From positions 1,535,620 to 1,599,619 of the forward strand of contig QRDG01000395.1 of NCBI GenBank assembly GCA_012064385.1: a DNA stretch of 64,000 nt. Reading direction: 5' to 3'. Below the pieces are notes generated by a model that saw only the letters and a program-made list of their open reading frames with translations, was not told where the DNA came from and did no database searches. This DNA is from Puccinellia tenuiflora (lineage: Eukaryota; Streptophyta; Magnoliopsida; Poales; Poaceae). Below are positions 34,487 through 44,799 of the stretch, piece after piece. Every line of letters begins with the position of its first letter. Positions within the stretch are counted from its first letter, which is position 1. Made by a program: the position numbers and the translations under genes.

Positions 34487-34505
34487 ATGCGATCTAGGAA
34501 GCCTC

Positions 34506-34517
34506 GCTCTGATACCA
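34506..34517 (-). other. Copia primer binding site
   Basis: TGGTATCAGAGC on the minus strand directly follows the 5' LTR. It is the standard sequence complementary to the 3' end of initiator tRNA-Met used by plant Copia elements. Confidence 0.9.
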
Positions 34518-34670
34518 TGAAAAACGTAATATGCAACGGTGCCAATATCGGCCCGTGTGGTGTGTATTTATATGCAAAGATAATTACAGGAGTTGTGCCT
34601 TGCCGTATAGGTAAAGGACTTGTACAACAGACCGGGTACAATACAGATATGTTAACTACAAGGTTTAACA
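34518..34670 (-). repeat. Copia 5' LTR
   Basis: 153 bp, same termini as the 3' LTR, followed at 34,671 by the CGCAG target duplication. Confidence 0.95.
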
Positions 34671-34675
34671 CGCAG

Positions 34676-35150
34676 CCTCGTCAGTAGCATCAGGTGATGC
34701 AGAGAACCCTGCTCCACCGTCAGAGATCGCGTCCAGGTAGGCGAGCGCCGACGAAGCCTGGCCGGCGTGCGCGGAGAACGACCAGCACATCCACAGTGCC
34801 TGAGCGCCTCCCCCCCCCCCCCCCCCCCCTGCGGCGGCCGTCGGAGCGCGAGTGTCTGTCCGTCGAGCGCTGCGCGGGGTAGGGCTCGGCGCGAGCAGAG
34901 CGGCCCCCATAGCGATCCTTTCCCACGTCCTTCCACCCGGTCCTCGAGCGGCCGCCCTGGCCGCCGCGATCGCCATCTTGGTCGCGGTCCCGGTGCTGGC
35001 GCTCGACACGCCACCCGTCGCTGCAGTTGCGGGTGGTCGAGCCGCAGCGTGGCGTCTCAGCCTCCGGCTTCCCCTTGTCGACTTCGCCCAAAGTCCAGTC
35101 GTAGCCGGTGATGGAGCGGTGGCCGCGGGCGGCCACCGAGCTCCCCGTCT
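34676..35150 (-). pseudogene. LINE ORF1, N-terminal part
   Basis: Across the Copia insertion the ORF1 frame continues upstream with SALAYLDAISDGGAGFSAS and, before that, a low-complexity stretch including poly-Gly from a run of 20 cytosines on the plus strand (34,810-34,829). Similarity fades near 35,150, where the LINE meets TA-rich cluster DNA. The LINE is probably 5' truncated there. Confidence 0.55.
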
Positions 35151-35755
35151 ATATATGTTCAATGGCTATATATGACGTCAAATGTGTACATATCGTCGGA
35201 GGTTAATGACGCCAATATCCACTGGAGTTAGAATGGTGCAAGCTTTCTCTTAACTGAGAGGGATTGTGATGGTTAGGTATAGTGTGAAATAATGAAAAGA
35301 TCACTGGTCAAACGGTCTTACGTAAAAAGCATGTTCAAAGGAACGACGTGTAGGCACTGAAATTTTCGGTCTCCATGAGTCATGACCCAGTCCACTGAAC
35401 TGACAGATTATTCCGAGGACTGAGTCACTGAGACGTATCCCCATCATTCCATGGAGAATACGATATGATTACCGAAGCAATTATCAAAGACAGGCGTTAC
35501 GTGGTGTGTCGTTACCTGGGTTAGCTCGATTACGCAGAACTACCCTAGTTTGAGCTGCCAATTTAATTTTAAGTTTCCACTGACGACAGACTCGATGAGT
35601 GTCAACAAATAGTGAGGATCGCTGAAGATGGAGGGAACATCGCCAACAGTCCGTCTTGCCGTCCGAAAGGCAACATGCCCAGGACATGACCCCAACAGGA
35701 GGCATCCACTCTTTGCTCCAAATCCCTCACCACTCCACCTTCCTCGCCTGCCTCA
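35151..35755 (+). repeat. Upstream flank of gene A (cluster unit 1)
   Basis: This is homologous to 39,240-39,980 and 57,250-57,900: ATGACGTCAAAT, a GTTACCTGGGTTAGCTCGAT-like stretch and ATGGAGGGAACATCGCCAAC. It directly continues segment S of unit 1, from which it is now separated by the TIR element and LINE. No gene of its own is seen. Confidence 0.8.
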
Positions 35756-36036
35756 GGCCTTGTTTACTTCTAGTGTATTTTAGGGGATTGGAGGGGATTA
35801 TCCCGGGTCCCCAAAAATCCACACTAGTTTGTTTACTTCTAGTGTATTTTAGGGGATTAGAGGGGATAATCCCTAGATATCCCCCACCAACCATCTTATT
35901 TTTGCCCAAAACAAAAACTCTGGTCCATGCTAGTGTATTGTAGGGGAAGAGTATTTGTGGGGATTGGGTGTTCACCAAATCCGCTCCCATCCCCACTCTT
36001 CCCATCCACTAGAAAACTCTTGAAGTAAACAAGGCC
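35756..36036. mobile_element. MITE in the gene A promoter
   Basis: 281 bp with 15-bp perfect inverted ends GGCCTTGTTTACTTC and GAAGTAAACAAGGCC. A 3-bp duplication TCA lies on both sides (35,753-35,755 and 36,037-36,039), consistent with PIF/Harbinger. A block including TTTACTTCTAGTGTATTTTA occurs twice inside. It ends about 240 bp before the TATA box. Confidence 0.88.
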
Positions 36037-36274
36037 TCAGGTGGGATCGATTCTGCCGCGGCACCGCCCGCCACGATGCGTCGCGCTCCGACTCTCCGAT
36101 TCCGTGACTCGGACAGTTGACATTGGGGAGCACACCAACGCCAGTTCTCCTCCACTGTGTCGAAGACAACAAATGAGCAGGGAGGGACGTGTGTTTGCTC
36201 GTGTGAACCGGACCCTCTTTCCCTAAGCTTCGCGTACACATTGCGTCCAGCACGAGCTCGACTCGTCCCCAGGG

Positions 36275-36282
36275 TATATATA
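36275..36282 (+). promoter_or_regulatory. TATA box of gene A
   Basis: TATATATA in GC-rich surroundings, 119 bp before the ATG. A start site near 36,305-36,312 would give a leader of about 90 bp. The block GCACTGTCATTTCAAAGCATCA just downstream is conserved in part in copies C and D, supporting a core promoter shared by the family. Confidence 0.75.
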
Positions 36283-36400
36283 CCGCCAGCTCACTGCCAT
36301 TTCAAAGCATCAACAACACCACAACCTCCACTAGCTAGCTAGTCCAGCAATCCAGCCAGTGATCCAAGAGCCTCCATCTCTCGGTCCACTAGCGATAAGA

Positions 36401-36871
36401 ATGTGCTTCGAGTTCGGCTCCTGTTTCGGCAACGGCAGACGGGAAGACTACGGCGGCGAGCGGATGGCACGCGGCGGCCAAGGCCGCAGACGCAGAGCGG
36501 ACCACCACGGGAACGGCTACTACAGCGGCACCGACCACAAGGCGCGGACGCCGGCGCCAGCCTACCAACACCAGCCGCACGCCGCGGCCGTGGACGAGGT
36601 GGGGCAAAAGGCCTACCACGACGGCGTCCGGAAAGATCACCACGCCGACGCCGGCGGCCATGGCTACGCTGCCTACGTGCACGACAAGGCTGCCAACGAC
36701 ACGCTCAAGCTTCCGGCGTGGCAGCACAACAAGGTCGGCGACGACGCCGGACACACCTACACCAACACGGCGCGCCTCCACGAAACCGGTGCTGATCGTC
36801 GGGAGAACGGCGCCGTGGATTACCACCACTACCCGACGACAACTACTAATACCACTCTCGTAAGGTACTAG
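36401..36871 (+). CDS. Small Gly/His-rich protein, MCFxFGSCFG family, copy A
   Basis: The frame encodes 156 residues in one exon. I do not recognise the family. The start at 36,401 is chosen because MCFxFGSCFG is also the start of copy B and of the relics; an in-frame ATG 42 bp upstream is not conserved. The protein is hydrophilic and rich in Gly, His, Asp and Arg, with no signal peptide or membrane segment. Blocks shared with copy B are MCF.FGSCFG (1-10), GYYSG.DHK (about 41-49), DAGGHG.Y (about 88-95), a DKA.D.LK.PA block and KVGD.AGHTYT (about 116-126). The tail ends in a Thr-rich stretch after VDYHHYP. It has a TATA box and downstream polyadenylation signals. This is the only complete member of the local cluster. 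It could be a lineage-specific gene. Confidence 0.7.
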   Translation: MCFEFGSCFGNGRREDYGGERMARGGQGRRRRADHHGNGYYSGTDHKARTPAPAYQHQPHAAAVDEVGQKAYHDGVRKDHHADAGGHGYAAYVHDKAANDTLKLPAWQHNKVGDDAGHTYTNTARLHETGADRRENGAVDYHHYPTTTTNTTLVRY

Positions 36872-37500
36872 CTAGCTAGATTATCTAGCATGGCAGTTCA
36901 CCAATCCCTCCCTCTTCCTGATCAGTACCTCTGCTTCTGTTGTAGCTCTTTTGTTTCTCCTCTCTTTTCTTCTCTCTCTCTTTGTGTTTTGGTCAGTCAC
37001 CCCATCTGCTGAAGCTGAAAGCCACCTAGAATCGTGTGTGTGTGTGCGTCTGTGAGAGATGCAGGAGGCTCGAGAGTTTGATCAGAGCCTCCATGTTTTG
37101 TCCGGCAGGCAGAAGATCCAGAGCTCTTTGTGCTGGCAGATGCTTTTTACTACTCATGTTTGTGCAATGCTTGTACTTAAGTTGTAGCTGCTTTCTTCCT
37201 GCAATTTGTATCATATAATCAATCAAGGGAAAGAAAGCATTATGGAATCTCATAGGACTCTCTGTGTCTGCTCTCGCTATGTGCATGTGTGTGGCTTCTC
37301 GGTCTCTTTTTCAGTCACTTCCGAGTGCTCAAATCACACTCCCAGGCTTGGATTTGCTACTGATGCCAGGAAATTTGTACCTCAAATATAGTAACTAAGA
37401 ATACGTGTGTTAATTCTGATGAATTTTGGGCCATTTCGGTTGCTCTCACAACCTTAGTGGATCAATAAAACTGTAATGTCTTACAAGAGCAGCAAACATC
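36872..37500 (+). other. 3' region of gene A
   Basis: This T-rich 3' region is conserved in copy B (42,150-42,650) and relic E (54,650-55,250), including GCAGTTCACCAATCCCTCCC. AATCAATCAAGG near 37,217 and CAATAAAACTG near 37,464 are candidate polyadenylation signals. Conservation among copies suggests it was transcribed. Confidence 0.55.
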
Positions 37501-38649
37501 CTTTTGTTTTGTTGATTGGTAACTCATCTTCTGCTTGGAAATTGGAACAGCTCACCATGTACTGATATTGAATCGTCATACTTTTTGATCAAAAGCCAAC
37601 GGCTAAAGTGGAATAATGATTTTTTTTTATTTAATAAGGGTTCTACCGATTTCCCCTATGAGAATCCATAATTTCACACAAAGTCTTCAGGAGAAATTTG
37701 TCTACATATTGGTGTGATTTCTTCTCTCTTTCCTGCCAAGTCGACGAGATGTTTATGATGCCATTTTTTTCTCTGAAAGTTGAAAACATCAATTATCCAC
37801 TAGACTTTAGAATGATGAAATTAAAAAAAATGAGAGGATCCACAAAAAATAATTACAACTACTAATGAAAATAACATGAGAGTTCTAGAGATAAATAAAA
37901 TTGCAAGGAATATCTTCATGAACAAAAATCGTCTTAACAAAGTTTTGTATATTAATGGGCCGACACCTCTTCCATGTATCTACTTAGTCAAAATGTTGTA
38001 ACATTTATTTAGATGAGATTATTGAGATTGATTGTATGAGAATGTATTTAAGATACGGCTAAAAATGTTCCACATTTATCTAGCCTTCTAAACCGTCTAT
38101 AAACATGGAAATAATGTTCATGAAATTTGACCCTTCAAAATTGCACGATGAATCATGTAAACCTAATAGTCAACAAGATTAATAACCTGAAGAAACACTA
38201 GTTCGTACAAGTGTAGGCATGCAAAAAAAAAAAAAACCGGTTGTTTTGTCATGTGTGTTTGTAAAACTTGAGGAGTATAGCTTAATTTCGTAGCACTAAC
38301 TATATATCATACAGTACCATATAGCAGCACATAGATATTCAATCAGAATTATCATTGAATAATTTTAATAGTGACACATGCATTTATTGTACATAACATT
38401 GTAAGCGAACAAGAAAATTCAATATTAGTTTATTTTATACAAGTTTAATTAGGTGGTGTACGTATTCACAAAGCACCCTTTGTGCTAGGGTTTAAAAATA
38501 GTTACCAGGAATACATGTTGGAGTATGTATAGTTTTTTTTTTTTTTGAAATGGGGTATCCCGGCCTTTGTTTGTATAATTGATTAACTGGATAAGAGCTC
38601 AAAAGGCACTCACTATTTGAAAGACGGGACAACTTCACTTTTTCATAAT
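37501..38649. repeat. Cluster unit 1 downstream DNA
   Basis: AT-rich, without a gene. Parts match 43,616-44,080, 46,545-46,680, 50,710-51,300 and 58,160-58,500 (GAGAGTTCTAGAG-like text, GGCCGACACCTCTTCCATGT-like text, CCGTCTATAAACAT). It represents the region between genes in the ancestral repeat unit. Confidence 0.7.
38528..38571 (-). mobile_element. LINE 3' tail remnant
   Basis: A T-run followed by GAAATGGGGTATCCCGGCC is the reverse of the 3' end of the LINE at 46.7-50.7 kb (GGCCGGGATACC...TTTCGAAAAAA). Only the last few tens of bases inserted, an extreme 5' truncation. Confidence 0.65.
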
Positions 38650-39260
38650 ATTACTGCTTTTTTCTTGTTTAGCCCGAGCGACCGGTACAATGGTACATCC
38701 AGTTTGATCCACTTCCTCATGTGGCGGAATATAAATCAGAAACCTCCATCATGAGAAATCCAATTGTCCGATCTCCCGTAGATGATCTTATTTTTCTTTA
38801 GATTTCCATGATCGTGATCTTGCACAAGTAACACAAAATGAATTGCTGATACTACATAATAATAACGGTGGCATCAATCTCCAATAATTAGTACTTTCGG
38901 TGGACAATCACCTTCACAGATTGAGATCTAGTTAAATTTTCAGGTGCATATCCATGTCCATCATTGGCAGTGGCCTGCAACTTGTCCCCATTCCAATTCT
39001 GATTCCCCCTTTCTGCCAACAATGTTCCCTGGCTTTGGTTTCTTCTTGTTTAAGCACATTGTGGTTGGAGGATCGATCGGTTCTCCATACCAGTAAGGAG
39101 AAAAGCGGCATATTTCACCAAGCTTGTAGTGTGATAAAGGCAGCAACACGTGGGCAAGGGATGGGTGATTTATCCATTAATTTTATACTTGGAACGGATG
39201 TGCTTTATTTTCTATTTTGCGCCAAGTGGCCCATGCACAATTTATGACGTCAAATTTGTA
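38650..39260 (+). repeat. Segment S, cluster unit 2
   Basis: This is homologous to 7,965-8,465 and 56,650-57,290, and here it is uninterrupted through GGTGATTTATCCATTAAT and on to ATTTATGACGTCAAAT. It shows what stood at unit 1 before the TIR element and LINE inserted. Confidence 0.85.
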
Positions 39261-40257
39261 CTTCTTCTAGGAGATTGATGACGTCATTATCCCTTGGATG
39301 CATGTTAGAATGATGCTAGATATAAATAAAAAACTGAGAGGGATGCGCTGGTGAATTATAGTGTGAACTAAAGAAAATAAACTAGTCCCAGCTCAGTGGT
39401 CAAACGGTCTTCCGCATGTTCAAATTACCCGCAAAAAAGAATTTTCTGGCTAGTCCACTGAAGTGACATGCTATTCGGAGGACTATTGAGAATACAATGG
39501 TCATTGCAGCAATTAACATTGGATTCGAAGAAATGCACTACGTGGTCTATCATTACCTGGTTTAGCTTGATAACGCACAACTAACCAAGTTGAGATGCAA
39601 AAAAAAAAAAAAAGTAGGGCTGACAAGCTCGCCGCCAAAATTTTGACAAAGAAAACCCATTCTGATTCGTTTCCTAGTTCTCTGCCTGGCCAAAGTTCAG
39701 CAAATGAGCGACAAATGCCATGCCTAAATTTTACTTTTGCTGAATAAAAGTTGTGTTCCAGCAAACAGTGAGGACTGAGGATCAGTGAGCATGGAGGGAA
39801 CATCGCCAACAGTCGGTCTTGTCGTCCGCAGAGCAACAGGCCTACGAGTGTCTACGACGCGATCCCAACAAGACGCATCAACTGGCACTGTGGCGAATTC
39901 CGGCCTCCCACAGATGAGCTACAAATGGAGGGAACAGTCGGCCCTGCCGTCCTCAAGGCAACATGGCCAGGACACAACCCCAACAAGAGGCATCCATTGC
40001 CTAACCCACACACACTCAGCGGCCGGCCTCGCCTAGTCGCCTTCCTCCTCCGGAATCGGCGGATGCTGCCGCGGCACCGCCCGCCGTGATGCGTCGCGCT
40101 CGCCGCTCGACTTGACTTGACGAACTGGACACGCGCGGCGTCGGGAGGAGTTGGACGAACCTGAATACCTGATCGATCGAGACCTAAAACAACACCAACT
40201 GGGCTAGGGGAGACGCATGCTTGCTTGCTCGTGTGAACCGGACACTCTTCTCCTAAT
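39261..40257 (+). pseudogene. Relic promoter of the MCF family without a gene
   Basis: Starts like the gene A flank (ATGGAGGGAACATCGCCAAC at 39,791) and reaches the promoter block TGCTGCCGCGGCACCGCCCG (about 40,065) and GTGTGAACCGGACACTCTTC. It then jumps at about 40,258 into the AT-rich segment T, so TATA box and gene are missing. Confidence 0.7.
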
Positions 40258-40945
40258 TGTTGGACTAGTGTTGTGACTACTATCTAGTATTTTATTCTGT
40301 TTTAGACCACGTTGATCACACTATTTCAGTTTCAATATTGTATTTATGTAGAGTACTATGTATTCCAAAATAATTGTGCGAACTAATAAATTTCCATGTT
40401 TCTACATGTTGAGATTATTTGCATCCATTATTTATAATTAAGATTTTCAATTTCTTGCTAATAAAAATCAGTTCATCTTTATTAATCCATTTGGCCTCAT
40501 ACGAGTAAGAATTGATGTGCAAATTCAAATTGATTTCTTAAAATTGATGTTTTGGGGTTCATATGTACATAGTAGATCTACTACCGATGCATATTATCTA
40601 CCACTACTGTTTATTCCTTAATTTTGTCATTTGTTATTATGATTGCTTTCTAGGTTGCTCTCTCATACATTTTTTCAAGTTATCGGATAAGACACGAGGA
40701 GTATGAGTATTCATTGATTATCAACAGATTATACTCCCTAGTGTTGCTGATATCTACTCCAAAATTTCTTTTGAAGATTATCTATAAACTGCCGTACTTA
40801 ACAATTTGAGGTTCACACTTATGATTTCAGTCCAACTTTTTGAAATTACCATTAATTTTGCAAAGTTTATTACAACATCCATGGTGGTTATTAATTTACA
40901 TGTTGCAAATTAATAATCTTTGGAGATCCATGTAGGAAACTGATG
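40258..40945 (+). repeat. Segment T, copy 1
   Basis: AT-rich non-coding segment of about 700 bp, shared with 44,800-45,505, 51,440-51,785 plus 52,574-52,905, and 58,780-59,555. Shared text includes TTTCTACATGTTGAGATTAT and TTTCTAGGTTGCT. It always leads into the gag-type remnant. Origin unknown; possibly the untranslated part of an LTR element. Confidence 0.75.
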
Positions 40946-41340
40946 GCTAGAGTTTGTTTTGAGGATACAACCCTGGGAGGTGTATCAAACTTCATAGAAG
41001 AAGGCGGCCAAGACGGCTGGTACAACGTCAATCAAGGCTACACGATACAACCGTAACGCCACACGACTTGCAAGGCAACCCACAACCACAAAATCACAAA
41101 GACTCGTCTTGCACCGACACTTGCCATGAATGGTGAGATGACGAAACACGGGGCTCCCTGAGTGCGTCACAACCGAAAATAGAAACTTCAGAAGACCGAC
41201 TCCTACTCCAGATCGGCCCACGGGATCCACCTCCGGCTAGAGTCACGTTGCTAACAGGAGAGCAAAAATACGCCCCTGCTGCAATGACACGTTTTGGATT
41301 TGCGATCTTTGTCAGATCATAATTTGGCAATTGCTAGTAT
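40946..41340 (+). pseudogene. Retroelement remnant, shortened
   Basis: Matches the start (GTGTATCAAACTTCATAGAA) and the end (CCACCTCCGGCTAGAGTCAC) of the longer remnant at 52,906-53,850, with the middle, including most of the gag frame, deleted. It lies about 430 bp upstream of copy B. Confidence 0.6.
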
Positions 41341-41681
41341 GAAGAAGTACGTTGAAAGAGTATGCAGCAAGTCAGATCAAGTCAATAGACACAAAGGGAG
41401 CATCGGCCATCGGCAACAGCACTCCGCATCAACCGGCCGGCCACGACGAGCTCGAATAGTCCAGGCCCGATCCTGGACGATATGCTGCCGCGGCACTGCC
41501 CGGCACACGTCTGGTCGCCATCCATCTCACACGGTGGAATTCCGGGGAGGGAGCACGACCAAAACCACCACTGTGCACTGCACCCTGGAATACAAGGAAG
41601 AACCAGATGGTATCCTGAACAGGGGAAGGAGAGGAGACGCGTAGATACCCCAATTTTCCTCTCCAGTTTCTCACAAAGGTC

Positions 41682-41689
41682 TATATATA
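41682..41689 (+). promoter_or_regulatory. TATA box of copy B
   Basis: TATATATA 92 bp before the ATG. The following text TGCTGTCATTTCAGTTCAGAGCATC is a diverged form of the leader of gene A. Confidence 0.65.
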
Positions 41690-41773
41690 CCCCTGCTGTC
41701 ATTTCAGTTCAGAGCATCGACGTCCGTGCAGTAGTGTCCACCCAGCGCAAGCAAACAAGAGTACAAGACAGTC

Positions 41774-42088
41774 ATGTGTTTCAGGTTCGGCTCCTGCTTC
41801 GGCGGCGGCAGCGGGCAGGACTACGGCCGCTCCATGTCCAAGACGACCCATCGCGGCTACTACAGCGGCGCCGACCACAAGTCGGGGCCACAGGCCAAGG
41901 CCAACCACCTCCAGCCCGCCGCCAATGAAACACATCACAACGGCGGTGGTGCGTGGAAACACCACATCGGCGACGCCGGTGGCCATGGCGCCTACACGCA
42001 AGACAAGGCCGACGACAAGTTGAAGCACCCGGCGGCGTGGATCAGCAAGGTCGGTGACAACGCCGGCCACACCTACACCTGCCGCTGA
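41774..42088 (+). CDS. Small Gly/His-rich protein, MCFxFGSCFG family, copy B (shortened)
   Basis: 104 residues, one exon. The start MCFRFGSCFGGG aligns with copy A, and later blocks match: RGYYSGADHK (about 27-36), DAGGHGAY, DKADDKLKHPAAW and KVGDNAGHTYT. After AGHTYT a deletion of about 25 bases relative to copy A shifts the frame, so the protein ends after CR instead of continuing for about 30 residues. The lost tail is still readable in another frame (DHHYHPTTT-like) up to 42,160. It has a TATA box and a conserved 3' region. It may be a shortened but working gene or a recent pseudogene. Function unknown. Confidence 0.55.
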   Translation: MCFRFGSCFGGGSGQDYGRSMSKTTHRGYYSGADHKSGPQAKANHLQPAANETHHNGGGAWKHHIGDAGGHGAYTQDKADDKLKHPAAWISKVGDNAGHTYTCR

Positions 42089-42649
42089 TCGTGGGGAGCA
42101 TGCCGCTGTTGATCACCACTACCACCCAACTACAACTGCTACCACTACATCAAGGTAATAGTATGGTAGGATTAGCTTGGCAGTTCAGTTCACCAATCCC
42201 TCCCTCTCGCTGAGCGAGCGCTGCCTCTGCTTCCGTTGTAGCTCTGTTTTTCCTTCCTCTCTTTTGGTCAGTCCTTGTACCATCTGCCTGAACTGAAAGG
42301 CACCTGGAACTGTGAGTGCGAGACAAAACGGCCTTGATCCAACTCCAGGAAGCTTTTGTCGGCAGATGCTTTTTTTTACCAACTCTGTATCATATAATGA
42401 ATCGACTGAAAGAAAAAGGCATTCTGAAATCCCAGATGACACATTTATGCTTTTGCATTGCTCAGTGTATGTGGCAGCTTCTCTGCAGTCACTTGTGACT
42501 TCTGCCAGGATTGTGAATTATTCTTGTGTAAACTCTGATGAATTCTGATTCCATTTGGTTTGTTCTCGGAAAATATTGGTGAAGCAGCCAGGATCACTCT
42601 GTAGCTAGGTTGGCAGCTCACCAGCTGCTTGGAATAGCTCAACCAAAAT

Positions 42650-43190
42650 TGTATTAATCTGATTTAACATACTTGCTCAGCATAGGTACCAGCTATTACT
42701 TTACTGACATTTCTCAACTTATGCATAACCAATTGGTGTGAGCTTTGAAGTGACACAACTAACAAACATCTAGTATATCACAGAATGCGCACGCAAAATA
42801 TTTTCATATGCAAGTACTAGAAGTTGAATATGAGGTGAGGCGGCAACTCACTCAATAACACAAAAAGAATGTTCTTATTAAAACACGAAAATAATGTGAC
42901 TGAAACAATAATAGGCACCTCCTTTTGCACTTCCCCTTCGTTCTATAGTTTGCTTTAGGCAGGTCACAACAGGTATACATCTTTTTTTTGAAACAAGGAC
43001 AACGGGTGTATATCATGTTAACATCTGTAAGTTTTGGTTCCCGAGAAAAAGGAAGGCAGAGTTTTATCCAATGAATCACATAGACCATTTCTGGTCCACA
43101 TTGCCTCTAAGCATATGTCTGTGCTGGTCCACTACCAAACTCTGAAAACTATCTGCCTTCCATTCCCAAATTTATTCCTTCAGCCGACCT
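42650..43190. other. AT-rich intergenic DNA
   Basis: Matches part of 55,310-55,640 (TAGGTACCAGCT, ACCTCCTTTTGCACTTCCC). No gene seen. It is the downstream flank of copy B, also present behind relic E. Confidence 0.6.
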
Positions 43191-43640
43191 CAGCGGCCGG
43201 CCTCGCCTAGTTGACTTCCTCGGAATCGGCGGATGCTGCGGCGGCACCGCCCGCCGCGATGCGTCTCGCTCGACTTGACTTGACGAACTGGACACGCGCG
43301 GCGTCGGGAGGAGTTGGACGAACCTGAATACCTGATCGATCGAGACCTAAAACAACACCAACTGGGCGAGGAGAGACGCGTGCTTCTTTTCCTAAGTTTG
43401 CTCGGGACCTTCTTTTCCTAAGCTTTGCCCACACGTTGCCCCTTCGGGGCATATATACCCAACGCACTGTCATTTCAAAGCATCAAGCAACAACACTAGC
43501 CCAGTGATCAGGCCGTTTGATAAGCCTCCTTGATCGGTGCTCTGGCAATCAAGATTAGCCCACCACCAAGAACGTGCTTCGAGTTCAGCTCGTGCTTTGG
43601 CGACGGAAAATAATGAGAGGAGCTATATGAATTAATTATA
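43191..43640 (+). pseudogene. MCF family relic C (promoter and first codons)
   Basis: A full promoter block (TGCTGCGGCGGCACCGCCCG, TATATA at 43,452) leads to the gene start, but ATG is changed to ACG at 43,572. After about ten codons (TGCTTCGAGTTCAGCTCGTG, then CTTTGGCGACGG) the text jumps into downstream DNA (AAAATAATGAGAGG). The remainder of the gene is deleted. Confidence 0.8.
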
Positions 43641-44087
43641 AATAGTGATGAAAATAAGAAGAGAACTCTAGAGGTAAAGATATTTGCAAGGAATGCTCTA
43701 GTACACAGTTATGTCTCTTTATTGTAGGGTTTATTTAGGCTGTTGGCACATGATTTCAACGAACGTTTGCAAGTGTATACATAGGGGACGCCACTTCCAT
43801 ATCTCCACATATAACCAAAATGGCGTAGCATTCATTTATATAGGATAAGATTATTCAGAATGATATTTGTAGACACGGTTGAACAATGTTGTGCATTTAT
43901 CTAGCATTTTAAAACGTCTATAAACATAGAAAATAATGTTCATGCAAATCAAACAGTCAAAGTTGCATGATTAATCACTCAAATCGAACATGCATTATCA
44001 CTGGGTGTTAATTATTGCTAATAATTAATTCTTATGTATGTTTTAAACAACTGTCAATATACATTGAAGAGTCAAACAATGATCATC

Positions 44088-44638
44088 ACTAGGGTTTTGG
44101 TTACCGGTCAGTAAATCCGGTTACCGACCGGTAACCTAGTTTCCCGAGCACCTCCGGTTAATGTATTCCCGTTCAAAAAATTCTGAGTTTTTTTTAATTT
44201 TTTGAATTTGACCGTGAAAGTTTAGATAAATACGACGTAATCACGCTATATGCACACATCCAGAGACGTAGGGCACCGGAAGCAACATGCTTACCTCTCC
44301 CGTAGGTGCTGGTTTCGAATGTTGGCTCATCTCTACGTTTTGAGTATCATTTTATCAATACTAGATTAAATCCACAAAATTATAGAAAAAGCAGACATCA
44401 ACCTTCGAACCTGAGAGCTCGCTACGGTATAGAAGACTGAACGGAGGCATACCGCTACGCTACACACACTGTGATGGCCAGTTGTAGTTTAAACCATAAA
44501 TAACTCTTTCCGAAAAAGTTTGAATTTAATTTTTGATTTCTAAATTCATCCGGTAACCGTCCGGGATTTCTCGGTTACCGCGGTAACGGGAAATCTCGAG
44601 CCCCCTCGGGAAATTTTTGAAGTCAGGAACCGAAACCT
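44088..44638. mobile_element. hAT-like non-autonomous element
   Basis: Ends: AGGGTTTTGGTTACC on the left and, reversed, AAGGTTTCGGTTCC on the right. Both carry further GGTTACCG palindromes inside. An 8-bp duplication TGATCATC/TGATCATA flanks it (44,080-44,087 and 44,639-44,646, 7 of 8 match). About 550 bp, non-coding. Confidence 0.75.
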
Positions 44639-44799
44639 TGATCATAACCTTCTCGCATGATTTAATCAGATTGACATGATGGACTGGCCCGCTCGTCTTC
44701 TACGCCGCACTCAGCTGGACATGTAAGCCGAAAGTATTTCTGAACTGGAGCAAAATTATTTCGGTCCACGGGTCTCAAAATGTTGCAAGGCTAATTTGC

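Larger units (their letters stand above)
29437..34670 (-). mobile_element. Copia LTR retrotransposon, structurally complete
   Basis: Two 153-bp LTRs (29,437-29,589 and 34,518-34,670) are flanked by a perfect 5-bp duplication CGCAG (29,432-29,436 and 34,671-34,675). Primer binding site and polypurine tract are in place. Domain order on the minus strand is gag, protease, integrase, RT, RNase H, as in Copia. The LTRs differ at only a few positions, so insertion is fairly recent. Frameshifts and a nested MITE make it non-autonomous. Target: LINE ORF1. Confidence 0.95.
23448..35150 (-). mobile_element. LINE retrotransposon (L1 clade), longest copy, with nested elements
   Basis: Read on the minus strand: ORF1 (about 35,150-34,676, then 29,431-28,937 after the Copia insertion), a spacer, and ORF2 with endonuclease (28,480-27,661), reverse transcriptase (27,534-26,101) and C-terminal zf-RVT region (25,619-24,776), then the C-terminus beyond the hAT and a 3' UTR ending near a TA-rich tail at 23,450. 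Without inserts it is about 5 kb, near full length for this clade. Nested elements are Copia, solo LTR and hAT. Stops and frameshifts disable it. It probably inserted at TA-rich DNA beside the TIR element. Confidence 0.88.

Noticed and set aside
34506..34517. Possible tRNA-related sequence
   Set aside because: It is the 12-base Copia primer binding site, not a tRNA gene.
34665..35162. Poly-Gly protein of 165 residues
   Set aside because: The Gly run comes from a run of 20 cytosines, and the frame is the N-terminal part of LINE ORF1, not a separate gene.
36403..36795. Arg-rich 130-residue frame overlapping gene A
   Set aside because: Shadow frame of the GC-rich gene A; copy B does not conserve it.
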